Under the pieces are notes generated by a model. It had not been told where the DNA came from and did no database searches. It saw nothing but the letters and a program-made list of their open reading frames with translations. Position numbers and translations under genes: made by a program. From Thermotalea metallivorans (GTDB lineage Bacteria > Bacillota > Clostridia > Peptostreptococcales > Thermotaleaceae), in NCBI RefSeq assembly GCF_001562415.1, contig NZ_LOEE01000027.1:1-64000 (forward strand): 64,000 nucleotides of DNA, written 5' to 3'. Positions 54,501 through 62,793 of this stretch are shown piece by piece (position 1 is the stretch's first letter; each line of letters opens with the position of its first letter).

Positions 54501-54644
54501 ATTGACCAATTCATCCCTTGTAGCCTGTCTCTTGATAAGAAGATAGTAGAATAGGGCTTCTGCCTTTCGAAAGGGAAACGCTATCTGTTGGCCATTATAT
54601 AAGATTTTTGGTGTTCCCAGCAACGTTGCCACACCTTTACCCAT
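51576..54644 (-). CDS. BTAD/SARP-like transcriptional regulator with AAA ATPase and TPR region
   Basis: A 1022-residue regulator. Residues 1-95 form an OmpR-like winged helix (RKAEALFYYLLIKRQATRDE), and 95-240 are a bacterial transcriptional activator domain. Residues 255-560 are an NTPase with Walker A ILGEAGIGKSRL (near residue 280) and Walker B ILCFEDLQWIDD. TPR-like repeats run from about 640 to 1000. This is the layout of large pathway activators that sense an inducer through the repeat region. GGGGAGGAAG precedes the ATG. The adjacent BCCT-hydroxylase-lyase genes are its likely target, by position only. Confidence 0.85.
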   Translation of the reverse strand: MGKGVATLLGTPKILYNGQQIAFPFRKAEALFYYLLIKRQATRDELVNLLWAEVDEDVAKKNLRNAVYMIRKVFHDDVFLSPQRAVILLNDEIQWEIDVETFLHGEGPESIAAYRGEFLCGLLVKDAENFEEWLFQSREGYRDIYIHKLHREIRKCIEAKNYPQGEVYCKLLMQADEFNEEAYRTLMMIYGEGGQFNKGVEVYHRLVELLHKELSISPDLKTVEVFETLLKRKRAKERQNKENCCTEFFYGRERELQQLNQNHDQFLQGENASSVVILGEAGIGKSRLMERFLKSVNLEGVWVLDAYCYQAEENYWLKPWQGIFQKLARIIEKENIEIPKIWRSIVNYIFPIFDTEAKMADINPVEKADIFQYQVVEKVILNILQKVAQCKKLILCFEDLQWIDDRSLSLLRNLLLEDRNHSLLAIITCRKGYGDKAERFIAEMGCYDLIEKIELHRLNRQETIDFASALLPTYRLTEELKEMMYKETEGNIFFLVEFLNSLRHNIHCHGMSSKMKDVLKSRFFNVSQEGQKILNMASIFFDKVTLGDLQYLSGKNELELMDIIEELQRKCLLREMGEGEEIGFVFTHQKLREYVYGEMSLARRRILHHRAAEFLEKKLENNKTDMFLYSRLIYHFSNGGNKLAALQYSIKNLEEYLAFSHEIFPVLHDAHGTEGRYLYLPPEQTAVKLKELEILLQEVKEESGDREMVKALEISFLHMMGRFYIRQGEYTRGLALIQKMMDLSLHCRDFPMVLKGYRQMIYYCINTQNTEAMETYLSEALKIAEESGEKGEIGILLRLKGLLRIMEGKYKEAEAFLKKAILIFKTLNDPGKYILNIAASYNFIGESKRHQCQFHKAVYYYDKAISICEEKNMICGLTVFYTNGGQAAFDMEDYDKARYYLNKALNLYSQLDALWGRSTANGYAALLLVREGKYEEALQHLIKAEENAQKLKNPYEMGLVDRVKAEISARMIKNAPLKKVFAGYLSKTVEEYCTEAINLLGTRLNCYESKRLEALRNMHISQ

Positions 54645-54995
54645 GGCGGCTTCCTCCCCTTACCCTTGTTCTTTCTCCTTCACCCTCAAATATTTCCATC
54701 CCACATTTTCAGATTGGAAATCCGTTTTTTCAGCAGCTCCAATTCCATATTTTCAATTCCCTTAAAAAAATAGATATGCATATAAAAATCCATCTGAATT
54801 TTCTAAAATTTTCGATAGACCCTTTCTATTTCTATTATAGCTGATTCTTTTTCCTATTCAAATAAGGGGTGTACACCCATTCAAAAAAAACCTTCTCCGT
54901 ATTGAAGAAGATCAGCCTGTAGAAAAGACAAATGGATTTTCTCGGAAACCGCCCATAGGCAAACAAAAAATAAAAGCCTAAGGAATCTTAAGCTC
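54645..54995. other. Gap with a perfect 12-base palindrome
   Basis: About 350 bases upstream of the BTAD regulator gene. The one clear structure is GGGTGTACACCC at 54867-54878, a perfect palindrome 223 bases from the regulator start that could be a dimeric-repressor site. The rest is AT-rich, with no credible gene. Confidence 0.4.
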
Positions 54996-55607
54996 TTATC
55001 TGGAGATCTGGGCTGTAAATCGCCATTGCCCGTTTTCTTTCTTCAGTTTTAATCGATAGCGGCCTGTCGCCTTTTCATAGATTTCTACTACTTCTACCAC
55101 TGCTAAATCCTCTTTTTTATATGTAATCTCAGAAAACTGAACATCCTTTAATCGATTTTCCTGGTCCCTGCGATTAATCATTACATTTTTCAACCAGTAG
55201 AGGGAATATTCCTCCGGCAGATTTCTTTTATAAATCTCACTGGAGAGAGAATATAAAAGTTTTCCCGCAGCCTGATAAGACAAATTTCCTGCAGCCGTCT
55301 GGAAGATAATCCCTTTCCATATCCCTAGGGCTTGATTGATGTCTCTCATATTCTCCCCGTCTATGACAATCGGTGCTGATGTTTGGTTCTCTGCATTCCT
55401 ACCTTCATTTTCCGTCTCTACTTCTTTTATATCTTTTGTTTCCTTCTGCTCCAGTTCCTGTTGGAGGGTTTCCAACGGTTCTGTTTCTAATTCTGCTGCC
55501 ACAGTCTTTGCTGTAAGAAAATAACTTGTCAACATTCCCACAGACCCGCCCAGCATGACCATCATAAGGATAATAAAAATACCCGCTATTTCTTTTTTTT
55601 CCTTCAT
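54996..55607 (-). CDS. Hypothetical membrane-anchored protein
   Basis: A 203-residue protein with one N-terminal helix (GIFIILMMVMLGGSVGML), a Glu/Lys-rich linker (residues 40-75) and a C-terminal domain of about 130 residues. The domain ends in strands RYRLKLKKENGQWRFTAQI, the look of an NTF2-like fold seen in envelope proteins. GGGTGGGAG precedes the ATG at 55607. Function unknown. Confidence 0.55.
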   Translation of the reverse strand: MKEKKEIAGIFIILMMVMLGGSVGMLTSYFLTAKTVAAELETEPLETLQQELEQKETKDIKEVETENEGRNAENQTSAPIVIDGENMRDINQALGIWKGIIFQTAAGNLSYQAAGKLLYSLSSEIYKRNLPEEYSLYWLKNVMINRRDQENRLKDVQFSEITYKKEDLAVVEVVEIYEKATGRYRLKLKKENGQWRFTAQISR

Positions 55608-55712
55608 GCTCCCACCCTTTGTTGTCATTATAATCATGATAAGATAGATGCATCATCTAACAATACAACAGACATATTTTACCACAATTCTTTATTTTTT
55701 GCAGCAAAAATA

Positions 55713-56183
55713 ACAGCACAAAAAATAAAAGCCCATAAAAACAAAGGGCAAAAATAAAACCCAAAAATTATTTTTCTAAATAAAAGAATTCCCAGGAATC
55801 ATTTATTTTATAGTATTTTTTCAAAATACATTTACCGTTGGCCCGTTCTGTAAGTTGAATTATTTCTTTTTTATCATAGCTAATTAAAAAAAGCGGCGTT
55901 CTATCTCCTATTTCATTGTCTGAAGTACGTATTTTAATAAATAAGGGATAGACTTCATCTCGAAAAGATTTATCAAATTCTTTGCTTTCTATTTTAAACA
56001 AATTGTGAGCATTTTTTAAATCAAATAAATAGTATTTTTTTACATCTAAATCAAAAAGATTTATTAATCTATCATACATTTCTTTAATATCAAAATCACA
56101 ATTTTTTGGCTGTGGTGTGCACGGTAGTACACCTATTCTGAAATCATCCATTATAGATTTAGCCTCCCTTCAATCCATTACTT
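55713..56183. repeat. Direct duplication, copy A
   Basis: About 470 bases covering the 127-residue gene plus both flanks are repeated at 58025-58495 with only scattered differences. Shared flanks include ATAAAAGCCCATAAAAACAA on one side and TAGCCTCCCTTCAAT on the other. The copies are in the same orientation and bracket the transposon remnants. Confidence 0.85.
55768..56151 (-). CDS. Hypothetical 127-residue protein, copy A
   Basis: A soluble, acidic protein I do not recognise (MDDFRIGVLPCTPQPKNCDF ... SWEFFYLEK). It has alternating helices and strands and no signal peptide. GGGAGG lies upstream of the ATG. It differs from copy B by about a dozen residues, mostly conservative, so both copies look selected. 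Size, charge and repeated copies beside a gene fragment recall immunity proteins of polymorphic toxin systems, but there is no direct evidence. Confidence 0.5.
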   Translation of the reverse strand: MDDFRIGVLPCTPQPKNCDFDIKEMYDRLINLFDLDVKKYYLFDLKNAHNLFKIESKEFDKSFRDEVYPLFIKIRTSDNEIGDRTPLFLISYDKKEIIQLTERANGKCILKKYYKINDSWEFFYLEK

Positions 56184-56355
56184 CATAATGTTCATCGTCA
56201 CCAAGTATCGTACATTTTATCACACGATATTTTAAAAGATCTGTAGGAATGAACTCTTCTAAATGATCAAAAGTGCTTTTTATATCTAAATTTTCAAATG
56301 TTAGGATATCAATAAACAATATACTTTCTGATTCCTTTCTTATGGGCCCTATTTA
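56170..56355 (-). pseudogene. C-terminal remnant of an unknown gene
   Basis: An open frame ends at a TGA (56170-56172), 18 bases before the 127-residue gene. It encodes a clearly protein-like tail (SILFIDILTFENLDI, LLKYRVIKCTILGDD, HYEVMD). It is closed upstream by an in-frame stop near 56356 and has no ATG with a ribosome binding site. It looks like the 3' end of a gene that was once translationally linked to the 127-residue gene; copy B has lost it. Confidence 0.4.
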
Positions 56356-56413
56356 AAATATGAAAGTGTTTGGAAATAGATTGTTTGCTATCATGTAATC
56401 ATATGCTTTTTTT

Positions 56414-56692
56414 TTAAAATTCTTTATCTGCTTCAGTACCTTCATAAATTGGCGCAGCTAAATCACTATGCAGGCTCCTAATATTTTCAGCATAGATTCC
56501 TATCAACCCCTCTGCCTTTTTTAGATTTTCATATGGCTGGGTTTGTTCATCCAATAGTTCTCGCTTCTCTATTTCCAGATTTGAAGTATCTAAATTGTTA
56601 TACACTTCCAACCCTTGCATCATTGCATATACGACTACAACAAAAGTCATCACAACAAATATGATTGAGCGTAAAGAAATTTTCTGAAACAT
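56414..56692 (-). CDS. Hypothetical single-helix membrane protein, possibly truncated
   Basis: Ninety-two residues starting MFQKISLRSIIFV, with one transmembrane helix and then a charged helix (EIEKRELLDEQTQPYENLKKAEG). It ends abruptly at EADKEF. The end coincides with an AT-rich junction, so it may be a truncated chemoreceptor- or sensor-like N-terminus. Function unknown. Confidence 0.35.
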   Translation of the reverse strand: MFQKISLRSIIFVVMTFVVVVYAMMQGLEVYNNLDTSNLEIEKRELLDEQTQPYENLKKAEGLIGIYAENIRSLHSDLAAPIYEGTEADKEF

Positions 56693-56744
56693 GTTTTCGG
56701 GCTCCTTATTAATTCATTTTCATAGCTTCATTCCATGTGAACTA

Positions 56745-57085
56745 CCCCCACTTATAGAAGTGGCGGCTTCGTGGTCAATATAGCCAACGCTACAAGTTTA
56801 CCCACGCTAACCCCGTTGTTCCAACGGTTAGAATAATAACGCCAGTTTCTGTTCTTGGCAAGAACTCACTGCATTAGTCTATGATAACGAAACTTGTGTA
56901 GGTCAATGCTTGGTTTTCCCTCGCTACACAAGGGCGAATCGGTTGGATATTTTACGAGTAGAACCATTTCCTCTACTCAACCCCATATATCCAGTTATCA
57001 AAGAGCTATCACAGCTATATTTTATCACAACAAGAAAATCTTGCCAATTCATCTCATCACTTATAGAAGTGAGAGACTTCCCGGC
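56745..57085 (-). mobile_element. IS200/IS605-type element end remnant (possible omega-RNA region)
   Basis: The hairpin word CACTTATAGAAGTG occurs at about 56750-56763 and again at 57059-57072. Between them, on the minus strand, lies CCGTTGGAACAACGGGGTTAG and GTAGCGTTGGCTATATTGAC, wording I associate with the 3' end of TnpB genes and their guide-RNA scaffold. No TnpB or TnpA frame remains. It is probably a decayed or non-autonomous derivative. Identification is by recalled resemblance. Confidence 0.5.
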
Positions 57086-57268
57086 ATTTAAGTTAAATCT
57101 AACAATACGAATAAATTTCATATCAGAAGGCTGGACAGAACCATATAATGCCAATAAGTTTTTATCTTTTCTGTTGCTGGTATGTGCGCATATTTCTATT
57201 TCTTTATATTCAATCCCAGATTCTCCACAAGAGAATTACCAAAAAATATTTTTTACTTATGATTTGTT

Positions 57269-58010
57269 CTATTCTACGTAATTTAAATAAATATCTGGCT
57301 TAAAGCCAACTAAATCAAGAACTTTGAATAGTACTGCATTTCTACTTTCACTTGTATCAAAATACCTATTTCCGCTCATTTCTATGATTAGTGTATTCTT
57401 GATAGCTTCGATAATTGATTTCACTGTTGGTCGTTTATGGGTAACGCCTTTGGATACTTCAAGTACTTCATTGCGTTCTTCCAAGCTCTGTCTGACTCTA
57501 TGCTGCAAATAGCACCCAATCAGTAATACAAGCATGAAAACATATCCCAGTCCTTTGATTCGTTTTTCATCTTTGAGATAGACTGCTCCGAGGTAGATAG
57601 GATCTTTTAGAAACCTAAAAACTTGTTCAATATTGTTTTGTTGCTTGTATTCTTTGAGTATAGCATCCATGCTGTATTCATTACGATCTAGCAGGGAGGT
57701 AACGAGGATAAAGCTTTTCTCATTGCGAAGTAGTTTCTCATGGTATGATGGTTCTATCTGTACCTGCTCTATGATTACTTTGTATTGTGTAATCGTTTGA
57801 GCAATAGCATTTTTCTTTGGTCTACCTACTTGACCATAAGATTTTACTTCTTCTTGGGTAACAGAATATTTGCAGATGAAGTTCTCTTTTTCGATATGTT
57901 TCACTAAGTCCATACGAGCCTGCAAGGCATCTGCTTCACATGCAAATGCTGTGTCTGTAGAAATCCCTTTTTGGTTTTTATTATTATTTTTGCAAATTAT
58001 TCTCATGGGA
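57269..58010 (-). pseudogene. IS1634-family transposase, 5'-truncated
   Basis: The frame matches the C-terminal half of IS4-superfamily DDE transposases of the IS1634 group: GQVGRPKKNA, FILVTSLLDRNEYSMDAIL, the catalytic Glu in YKQQNNIEQVFRFLKDP, then KRIKGLGYVFMLVLLIGC. The first two catalytic Asp regions are missing. Its apparent N-terminus runs into the duplicated flank at 58011-58060, which replaced the original 5' part. No terminal inverted repeats were found. It is unlikely to be active. Confidence 0.75.
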
Positions 58011-58024
58011 AATCGGGGAGCAAA

Positions 58025-58495
58025 AATAAAAGCGCAAAAAATAAAAGCCCATAAAAACAAAGGGCAAAAATAAAACCCAAAAATTATTTTTCTAAATAAA
58101 AGAATTCCCAGGAATCATTTATTTTATAGTATTTTTTCAAAATACATTTACCGTTGGCCCGTTCTGTAAGTTGAATTATTTCTTTTTTATCATCGCTAAT
58201 TAAAAAAAGCGGCGTTCTATCTCCTATTTCATTGTCTGAAAAACACATTTCAATGAATAGGGGATAGATTTCATCCCGAAAAGATTTATCAAATTCTTTG
58301 CTTTCTATTTTAAACAAATTGTAAATATTTTTTAAATCAAATAAATAGTATTTTTTTACATCTAAATCAAAAAGATTTATTAATCTATTATACATTTCTT
58401 TAATATTAAAATCACAATTTTTTGGCTGTGGTGTGCACGGTAGTACACCTATTCTAAAATCATCCATTATAGATTTAGCCTCCCTTCAATATTAA
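58025..58495. repeat. Direct duplication, copy B
   Basis: Second copy of the segment at 55713-56183. It carries the full 127-residue gene, and its left flank adjoins the truncated transposase. Confidence 0.85.
58084..58467 (-). CDS. Hypothetical 127-residue protein, copy B
   Basis: Nearly identical to copy A, with differences at LKNIYNLF, FIEMCFSDNE and a few other sites. It keeps the same GGGAGG site and start. No linked upstream gene fragment is present on this side. It was probably generated by duplication around the transposon remnants. Confidence 0.5.
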   Translation of the reverse strand: MDDFRIGVLPCTPQPKNCDFNIKEMYNRLINLFDLDVKKYYLFDLKNIYNLFKIESKEFDKSFRDEIYPLFIEMCFSDNEIGDRTPLFLISDDKKEIIQLTERANGKCILKKYYKINDSWEFFYLEK

Positions 58496-58656
58496 AAAAT
58501 ATATAAAAAGTTCAACGATTGTTAAACTTTGTGATAGATAACACCTCTATTCTATCAAGAGATTATCTGCAGGAAATTTCTTGGTATATCTTTCTGTAAA
58601 TTGGAAACATAAGTTTTCCTGTATTTCAAATATTCTCCTGTGTATAGCAATTATCC

Positions 58657-58920
58657 CTACATAGGATAACTATTGCAATAACAGCAGTTACATGACACCT
58701 TGAAAATTAAAAATTCAAGCACATTCAAATTCCTATTTTGTTCTAATTTCCCAATTATCGCGGATAAAATTTCTAATGGGACACTTTCAAACATTGTCTC
58801 TGTAGCAAATACAAGAGTTTTGCCAGACAATATGGCAGCTCTAAAATAGCATACAGATAGTTCTAATCTCTCATAATAATATTTATAAATAGTGTGATTT
58901 TCAATTAACCTATTTAATTT
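58657..58920 (-). pseudogene. Open frame continuing in phase after the 58921-59469 stop codon
   Basis: Directly after the TAA of the next gene upstream, the same reading frame stays open for about 87 codons with protein-like content (YERLELSVCYFRAAILSG, FATETMFESVPLEIL, KLEQNRNLNVLEF). The only ATG, halfway along, has no ribosome binding site. It may be a gene remnant or the lost C-terminal part of the neighbour. The rest of the 58496-58656 gap shows nothing. Confidence 0.35.
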
Positions 58921-59469
58921 TTACCATACTGTACTTATATTTTCTGTCACATTCCATTCTAATTTTCCAGTGGTAGCGTTAGAGACTGTATGAAGCGATT
59001 GTAGCTCATATACATCCCCTTTTACAGGAGACCAATCTTCATTGCTTGTGGATGCTTTTCCGAAAAAACCTGTATATGTAGTAGAAGGTAATCTTCTATT
59101 AAGAAAGCCATTTTTCCACAAAACCCCTGATACGCTAATTTTCCATATTTCAGGAAGACCATTAGTATCTAAAACTTCTGTTTCAGCACTTGCCCTAATA
59201 AATCCTTGAGAGTATGACTTATACAAGTCATGCCAGTTTATAACAATATCTCCTATTGAAGATATTGCTGCATCTACATCTGAATCTGGAGATAGGTACC
59301 CACTTGATGCCTTTTTCATTTCATTTTTATCTGCTGCATCAACATTATAAATTTGAATTACATCATTAGAATCAAAATTATTATTATCTGTAGAAATTGC
59401 AATGCTTGCATTAAATGACATTACAAAAATACTTAAGATCATAACACTTGTTATAATTCTTCTTTTCAT
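58921..59469 (-). CDS. Secreted hypothetical protein
   Basis: A 182-residue protein with a clean signal peptide (KRRIITSVMILSIFVMSFNASIA). The mature part is Ser/Asn/Thr-rich and beta-like (GFFGKASTSNEDWSPVKGD, KLEWNVTENISTVW). TAGGAAAGGGG precedes the ATG. It follows the 59518-60519 gene by 48 bases and is probably co-transcribed. AT-rich codon use differs from the central genes, suggesting transfer. Family not recognised. Confidence 0.55.
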   Translation of the reverse strand: MKRRIITSVMILSIFVMSFNASIAISTDNNNFDSNDVIQIYNVDAADKNEMKKASSGYLSPDSDVDAAISSIGDIVINWHDLYKSYSQGFIRASAETEVLDTNGLPEIWKISVSGVLWKNGFLNRRLPSTTYTGFFGKASTSNEDWSPVKGDVYELQSLHTVSNATTGKLEWNVTENISTVW

Positions 59470-59517
59470 TTTTTATTGCCCCTTTCCTAAAATTGTTATA
59501 TTTGAAAATCACACTAT

Positions 59518-60519
59518 TTATTTGTTTTTTATAGCTATTTTTTCTGTATAAAATACATTGTCCCATAGCATCACATTGTTATAATCATCAAAATCTGACT
59601 GTTTTGTAAATGGATAATTTACAATATAAAAAGTTATTTCTTTTGCATCCTCCTGAAAGTCAATTTGGGTCGATATAATATTCGATTTGTTTATAGATAT
59701 ACAAAATTCTTCATAGGCATTCCCATTGAAAATAGATACTATTTTATTGTTTTCAATTGCAAATATTAATGCATTAATATGCGTATTTCTATCTATTTGA
59801 ACACTTTCTTTCAGTCTTTCCTTAACCCTGTAAAAAATAGGTATATTTAATGGTTTTCTAAAAGACTTATCAAATGTTACACCTTTATATATTTTTCTTA
59901 TATCTGATTCGGATAGCTGTTTTGTATCCTCATGTTCGAGTACAGCCATAATTTTATCTCCAACTGTTATGTCAGAAATTATAGATTTTTTTCCTCCATA
60001 ATTTTGAATATCTGCCTCGGCATTTAGGTTAACTACAGAAAATCTTTTAATAATATGATATTCACTTACGCTTAGCCGAATGTTTTTATTCTGTTTTGGT
60101 GTAAGAATAAGAAAACAGTCGTTTATTTTTGTATTATCTATATTGAAACTTACTAACATTTTAGTAGTTATAACATTTTGAGATTTGGGAATGATAATTT
60201 TATGTACCTCTTTGAAATCTGAATTATTTATACTAAATTCTTTTTGCTTAAAATTTGATAAAAGGATTACATCATATACGATGTCTTGGTTAGATTGAGA
60301 TGCTACTCCAAATGTACACAATACCGTTTTCTCCTCACTAGTATAAATTTCCCCGGATATTTCCCCTATATCATTTATTAACTCTATTCTCACGGCTGAT
60401 CGTATAACTATTTTATCAACATTATTCATATTAAGAATAAATAATATAATAGTAACTACACATAAACTTACAGTTATAATTAAAATACTTTTTTTACATT
60501 TAGACAAACTATAGTGCAT
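59518..60519 (-). CDS. Membrane-anchored hypothetical protein
   Basis: A 333-residue protein with an N-terminal transmembrane helix (ILIITVSLCVVTIILFIL) and a long extracytoplasmic region of alternating strands, without recognised motifs. GCAAGGAGGT precedes the ATG. It heads a two-gene unit with the secreted protein downstream. Very AT-rich, with many AAA, ATA and AAT codons. Function unknown. Confidence 0.55.
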   Translation of the reverse strand: MHYSLSKCKKSILIITVSLCVVTIILFILNMNNVDKIVIRSAVRIELINDIGEISGEIYTSEEKTVLCTFGVASQSNQDIVYDVILLSNFKQKEFSINNSDFKEVHKIIIPKSQNVITTKMLVSFNIDNTKINDCFLILTPKQNKNIRLSVSEYHIIKRFSVVNLNAEADIQNYGGKKSIISDITVGDKIMAVLEHEDTKQLSESDIRKIYKGVTFDKSFRKPLNIPIFYRVKERLKESVQIDRNTHINALIFAIENNKIVSIFNGNAYEEFCISINKSNIISTQIDFQEDAKEITFYIVNYPFTKQSDFDDYNNVMLWDNVFYTEKIAIKNK

Positions 60520-60985
60520 TATTACCTCCTTGCAAGATAGCTATCAGAGATTTTTATTTTTTGTACATAATTATACGGTTGTAATCTATATCAAAATTAA
60601 AAATTTGTCATTTCTGGTTATTAATGTCAATATAAAATCCATATCCTATTAAATTAATTTGAAAAAATTCTACAAAAAACAACAATTTTTTAATCTTCCT
60701 TCACAAAATAATAGACGCAAGAGAATTTTGTTTTGCCAGCAAAAATGATTGTTTTCAATTATATTTGCAATTATTATTATATACATAATTCCGTAATAAG
60801 TAAATATAATTTTGAAATATAATTAAATAATTTGTTTTTTATTGCATATAAAAAATATCACATAAGTATTTTAAGGTAAAAATAGATAATTTCATATTCT
60901 TAGGAAAACTTTTTAATAAATCTTAGCGTATGGAAGCATCCAATTGTTGTGGATAAAAATATTCAAAGCAAGTAAATTCTTCCTA
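60520..60985. other. AT-rich gap with no gene seen
   Basis: Nearly 470 bases, mostly A and T, with no frame carrying a ribosome binding site. It probably holds the promoter of the 59518-60519 unit; -10-like TATAAT words are too common here to choose among. Confidence 0.4.
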
Positions 60986-60987
60986 AC

Positions 60988-61066
60988 GTAAAAAACGCTG
61001 CTTCCCTTTCATGGGGAACAGCGTTTTTCTGCAAACTGAATCCCTTAGATCAACTCTAAGGGATTC
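60988..61066 (-). terminator. Tandem terminators after holin-like gene
   Basis: Two hairpins lie directly after the stop at 61067. The first has arms GAATCCCTTAGA and TCTAAGGGATTC (61038-61066). The second has arms AAAAACGCTG...TTCCC and GGGGAA...CAGCGTTTTT (60991-61028), whose minus-strand end is T-rich. Confidence 0.85.
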
Positions 61067-61432
61067 TTAGAATACACCTTTGCCAGGAATAATCATATTG
61101 ATAATTCCTATAACAAGAGCAGCGAGAATCGCTCCAAGGAAGCTTACCGTTACTCCGGCAACAAGGTAACCTGTTAAGTAGATAATGATTGCCGCAACGA
61201 TAAAACCTGTAACCCCCCTTCCAAAGGGCGTTGCATCAAAACCTGTAAACCTTTCAATAAGATAGTCCAGTACCCCGATGACGATGGCCGCCAAAAGCAG
61301 TGGTACAAATCCTCTTATTGTGAAGTAGGGAGTAAAAAAGGCTGCAACGGCTAAAACCACCATAGAAACCAATATCCTGACAATCATCTGACCGATTCTC
61401 AGGTCCCCTTGTTCTCTTTTTCTTTCTACCAT
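61067..61432 (-). CDS. Four-helix phage-holin-family membrane protein
   Basis: A 121-residue protein with four transmembrane helices (IVRILVSMVVLAVAAFF, FVPLLLAAIVIGVLDYLI, GFIVAAIIIYLTGYLV, LGAILAALVIGIINMII). It matches the 'phage holin family / mycobacterial 4-TMS' type, which is common in Firmicutes chromosomes outside prophages. GGAGGTG precedes the ATG at 61432, so the longer in-frame start is unlikely. No phage genes are near; a lytic role is not implied. Confidence 0.8.
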   Translation of the reverse strand: MVERKREQGDLRIGQMIVRILVSMVVLAVAAFFTPYFTIRGFVPLLLAAIVIGVLDYLIERFTGFDATPFGRGVTGFIVAAIIIYLTGYLVAGVTVSFLGAILAALVIGIINMIIPGKGVF

Positions 61433-61590
61433 TTGTATAACACCTCCATATTTGTATATATAAACATTATTCTCTCCTTGATACTTTTTTATGTATCCAT
61501 TCTCATAAGTCAATGCATCATTTCATGATATTTTGTCTTTTGGTCCATACTAATGCTATACATGAAATGTTATACAAGGAGGCATGTCTT

Positions 61591-62652
61591 ATGAAGGTGG
61601 CAATTGTCGGCGCCGGGTTATCGGGCCTATGCTGTGCTTACGAATTGGAACGTCATCACATCATTCCAACCCTATTTGAAAAGGAAAAAAAACTTCCCTC
61701 GGGTTTTTCTTATCCCGAAGCAATCATTGAACTGCTGGAACGTCCTATTACAGATATCTTTCAAATCCTTTCCGACAGGTATGATTTGCAGTTGCATCCT
61801 ATCAGCCCTATTAACAAGATTGAATTCTATTCTTCCAAGGAAACGGCTGTGATCGAAGGCAATCTTGGATTTATTACTGCCAGAAGAAGCCATGAAAATT
61901 CCCTGGAAAGACAGCTGCTCAACAAAATTCAAGGGGAAATCATATACAACATCGTACCCAAATATAGTGACCTCATCAAGGAATATGATTATATTGTCAT
62001 TGCAACGGGTGATACTGCCTACACCCAAGAATTTCAGCCTTTCCAAACTGACGTAAGGGCAGACATGGTCCTGGCACAGATTGAAGGGGAATTCAATCCC
62101 GATACAGTACAGATGTGGCTAAACAATGACTTTGCTCCCAAAGGCTATTGCTATATTTTGCCTATGAATAAAACAACAGCCCTTGCCGCCATAGGAAGTC
62201 CTTTGATTCAATCCAATATCAAAGAACATTGGAATCATTTTGTAAAAAATTGTGGCCGTCAGTTTACTGTGCTGGAAACGAGAGATGCAAAAGATTATAT
62301 TATGGGGAGGCCTGCATCGGGAAGAATCGGCAATGTATTCTTCATCGGCAATGCGGGAGGCTTCATTATGCCCTCCTTTGGTTTCGGACAGACACCTGTG
62401 ATGTTGAGCGGCATCAAGGCCGCCCGAGCTATTGCTCTGGGGGAGGACTATGATGCATTCTTCAAACAAATGCAAAGAGATTACGTCCTTTCCCTTACCA
62501 TGCGGAGGCTATGGGAAAGGATGGAAAACCACCATTTTGATTCCCTGGTAAAAGCACTGAATCGTCCTTTGGCGAAAAAAATATTTGAAAATAAGCGCAT
62601 CAATTTTCTAAAGCTGGCTACCCAGCTATTGTCTCCCATTCTAAAAGAATAA
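61591..62652 (+). CDS. FAD-dependent oxidoreductase, geranylgeranyl-reductase-like
   Basis: A 353-residue flavoprotein. The dinucleotide-binding motif KVAIVGAGLSGLCCAYELE is at the N-terminus, YDYIVIATGD lies mid-protein, and the second FAD motif is GNVFFIGNAGGFIMPSFGFG. The pattern fits the geranylgeranyl-reductase / NAD(P)-binding group. ACAAGGAGGC precedes the ATG at 61591. It lies 141 bases upstream of a 2-oxoacid:ferredoxin oxidoreductase gene on the same strand, which may supply reduced ferredoxin. Substrate unknown. Confidence 0.75.
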   Translation: MKVAIVGAGLSGLCCAYELERHHIIPTLFEKEKKLPSGFSYPEAIIELLERPITDIFQILSDRYDLQLHPISPINKIEFYSSKETAVIEGNLGFITARRSHENSLERQLLNKIQGEIIYNIVPKYSDLIKEYDYIVIATGDTAYTQEFQPFQTDVRADMVLAQIEGEFNPDTVQMWLNNDFAPKGYCYILPMNKTTALAAIGSPLIQSNIKEHWNHFVKNCGRQFTVLETRDAKDYIMGRPASGRIGNVFFIGNAGGFIMPSFGFGQTPVMLSGIKAARAIALGEDYDAFFKQMQRDYVLSLTMRRLWERMENHHFDSLVKALNRPLAKKIFENKRINFLKLATQLLSPILKE

Positions 62653-62793
62653 AGAAGCAAAAATCTACTTCCTCTTTTTCGGCGATAAATCTTTAGGAAA
62701 GGCATATAATACCAATAGCATGATTTTTTTCTTGATTAGATCCATACACTTATTGGTAGATATAAGATAGGCCAAAAATAAGCCGGAGGAGGG

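Noticed and set aside
61067-61432. Holin-like gene as evidence of a prophage
   Set aside because: No phage structural, lysis or integrase genes are near, and this four-helix family is common outside phages.
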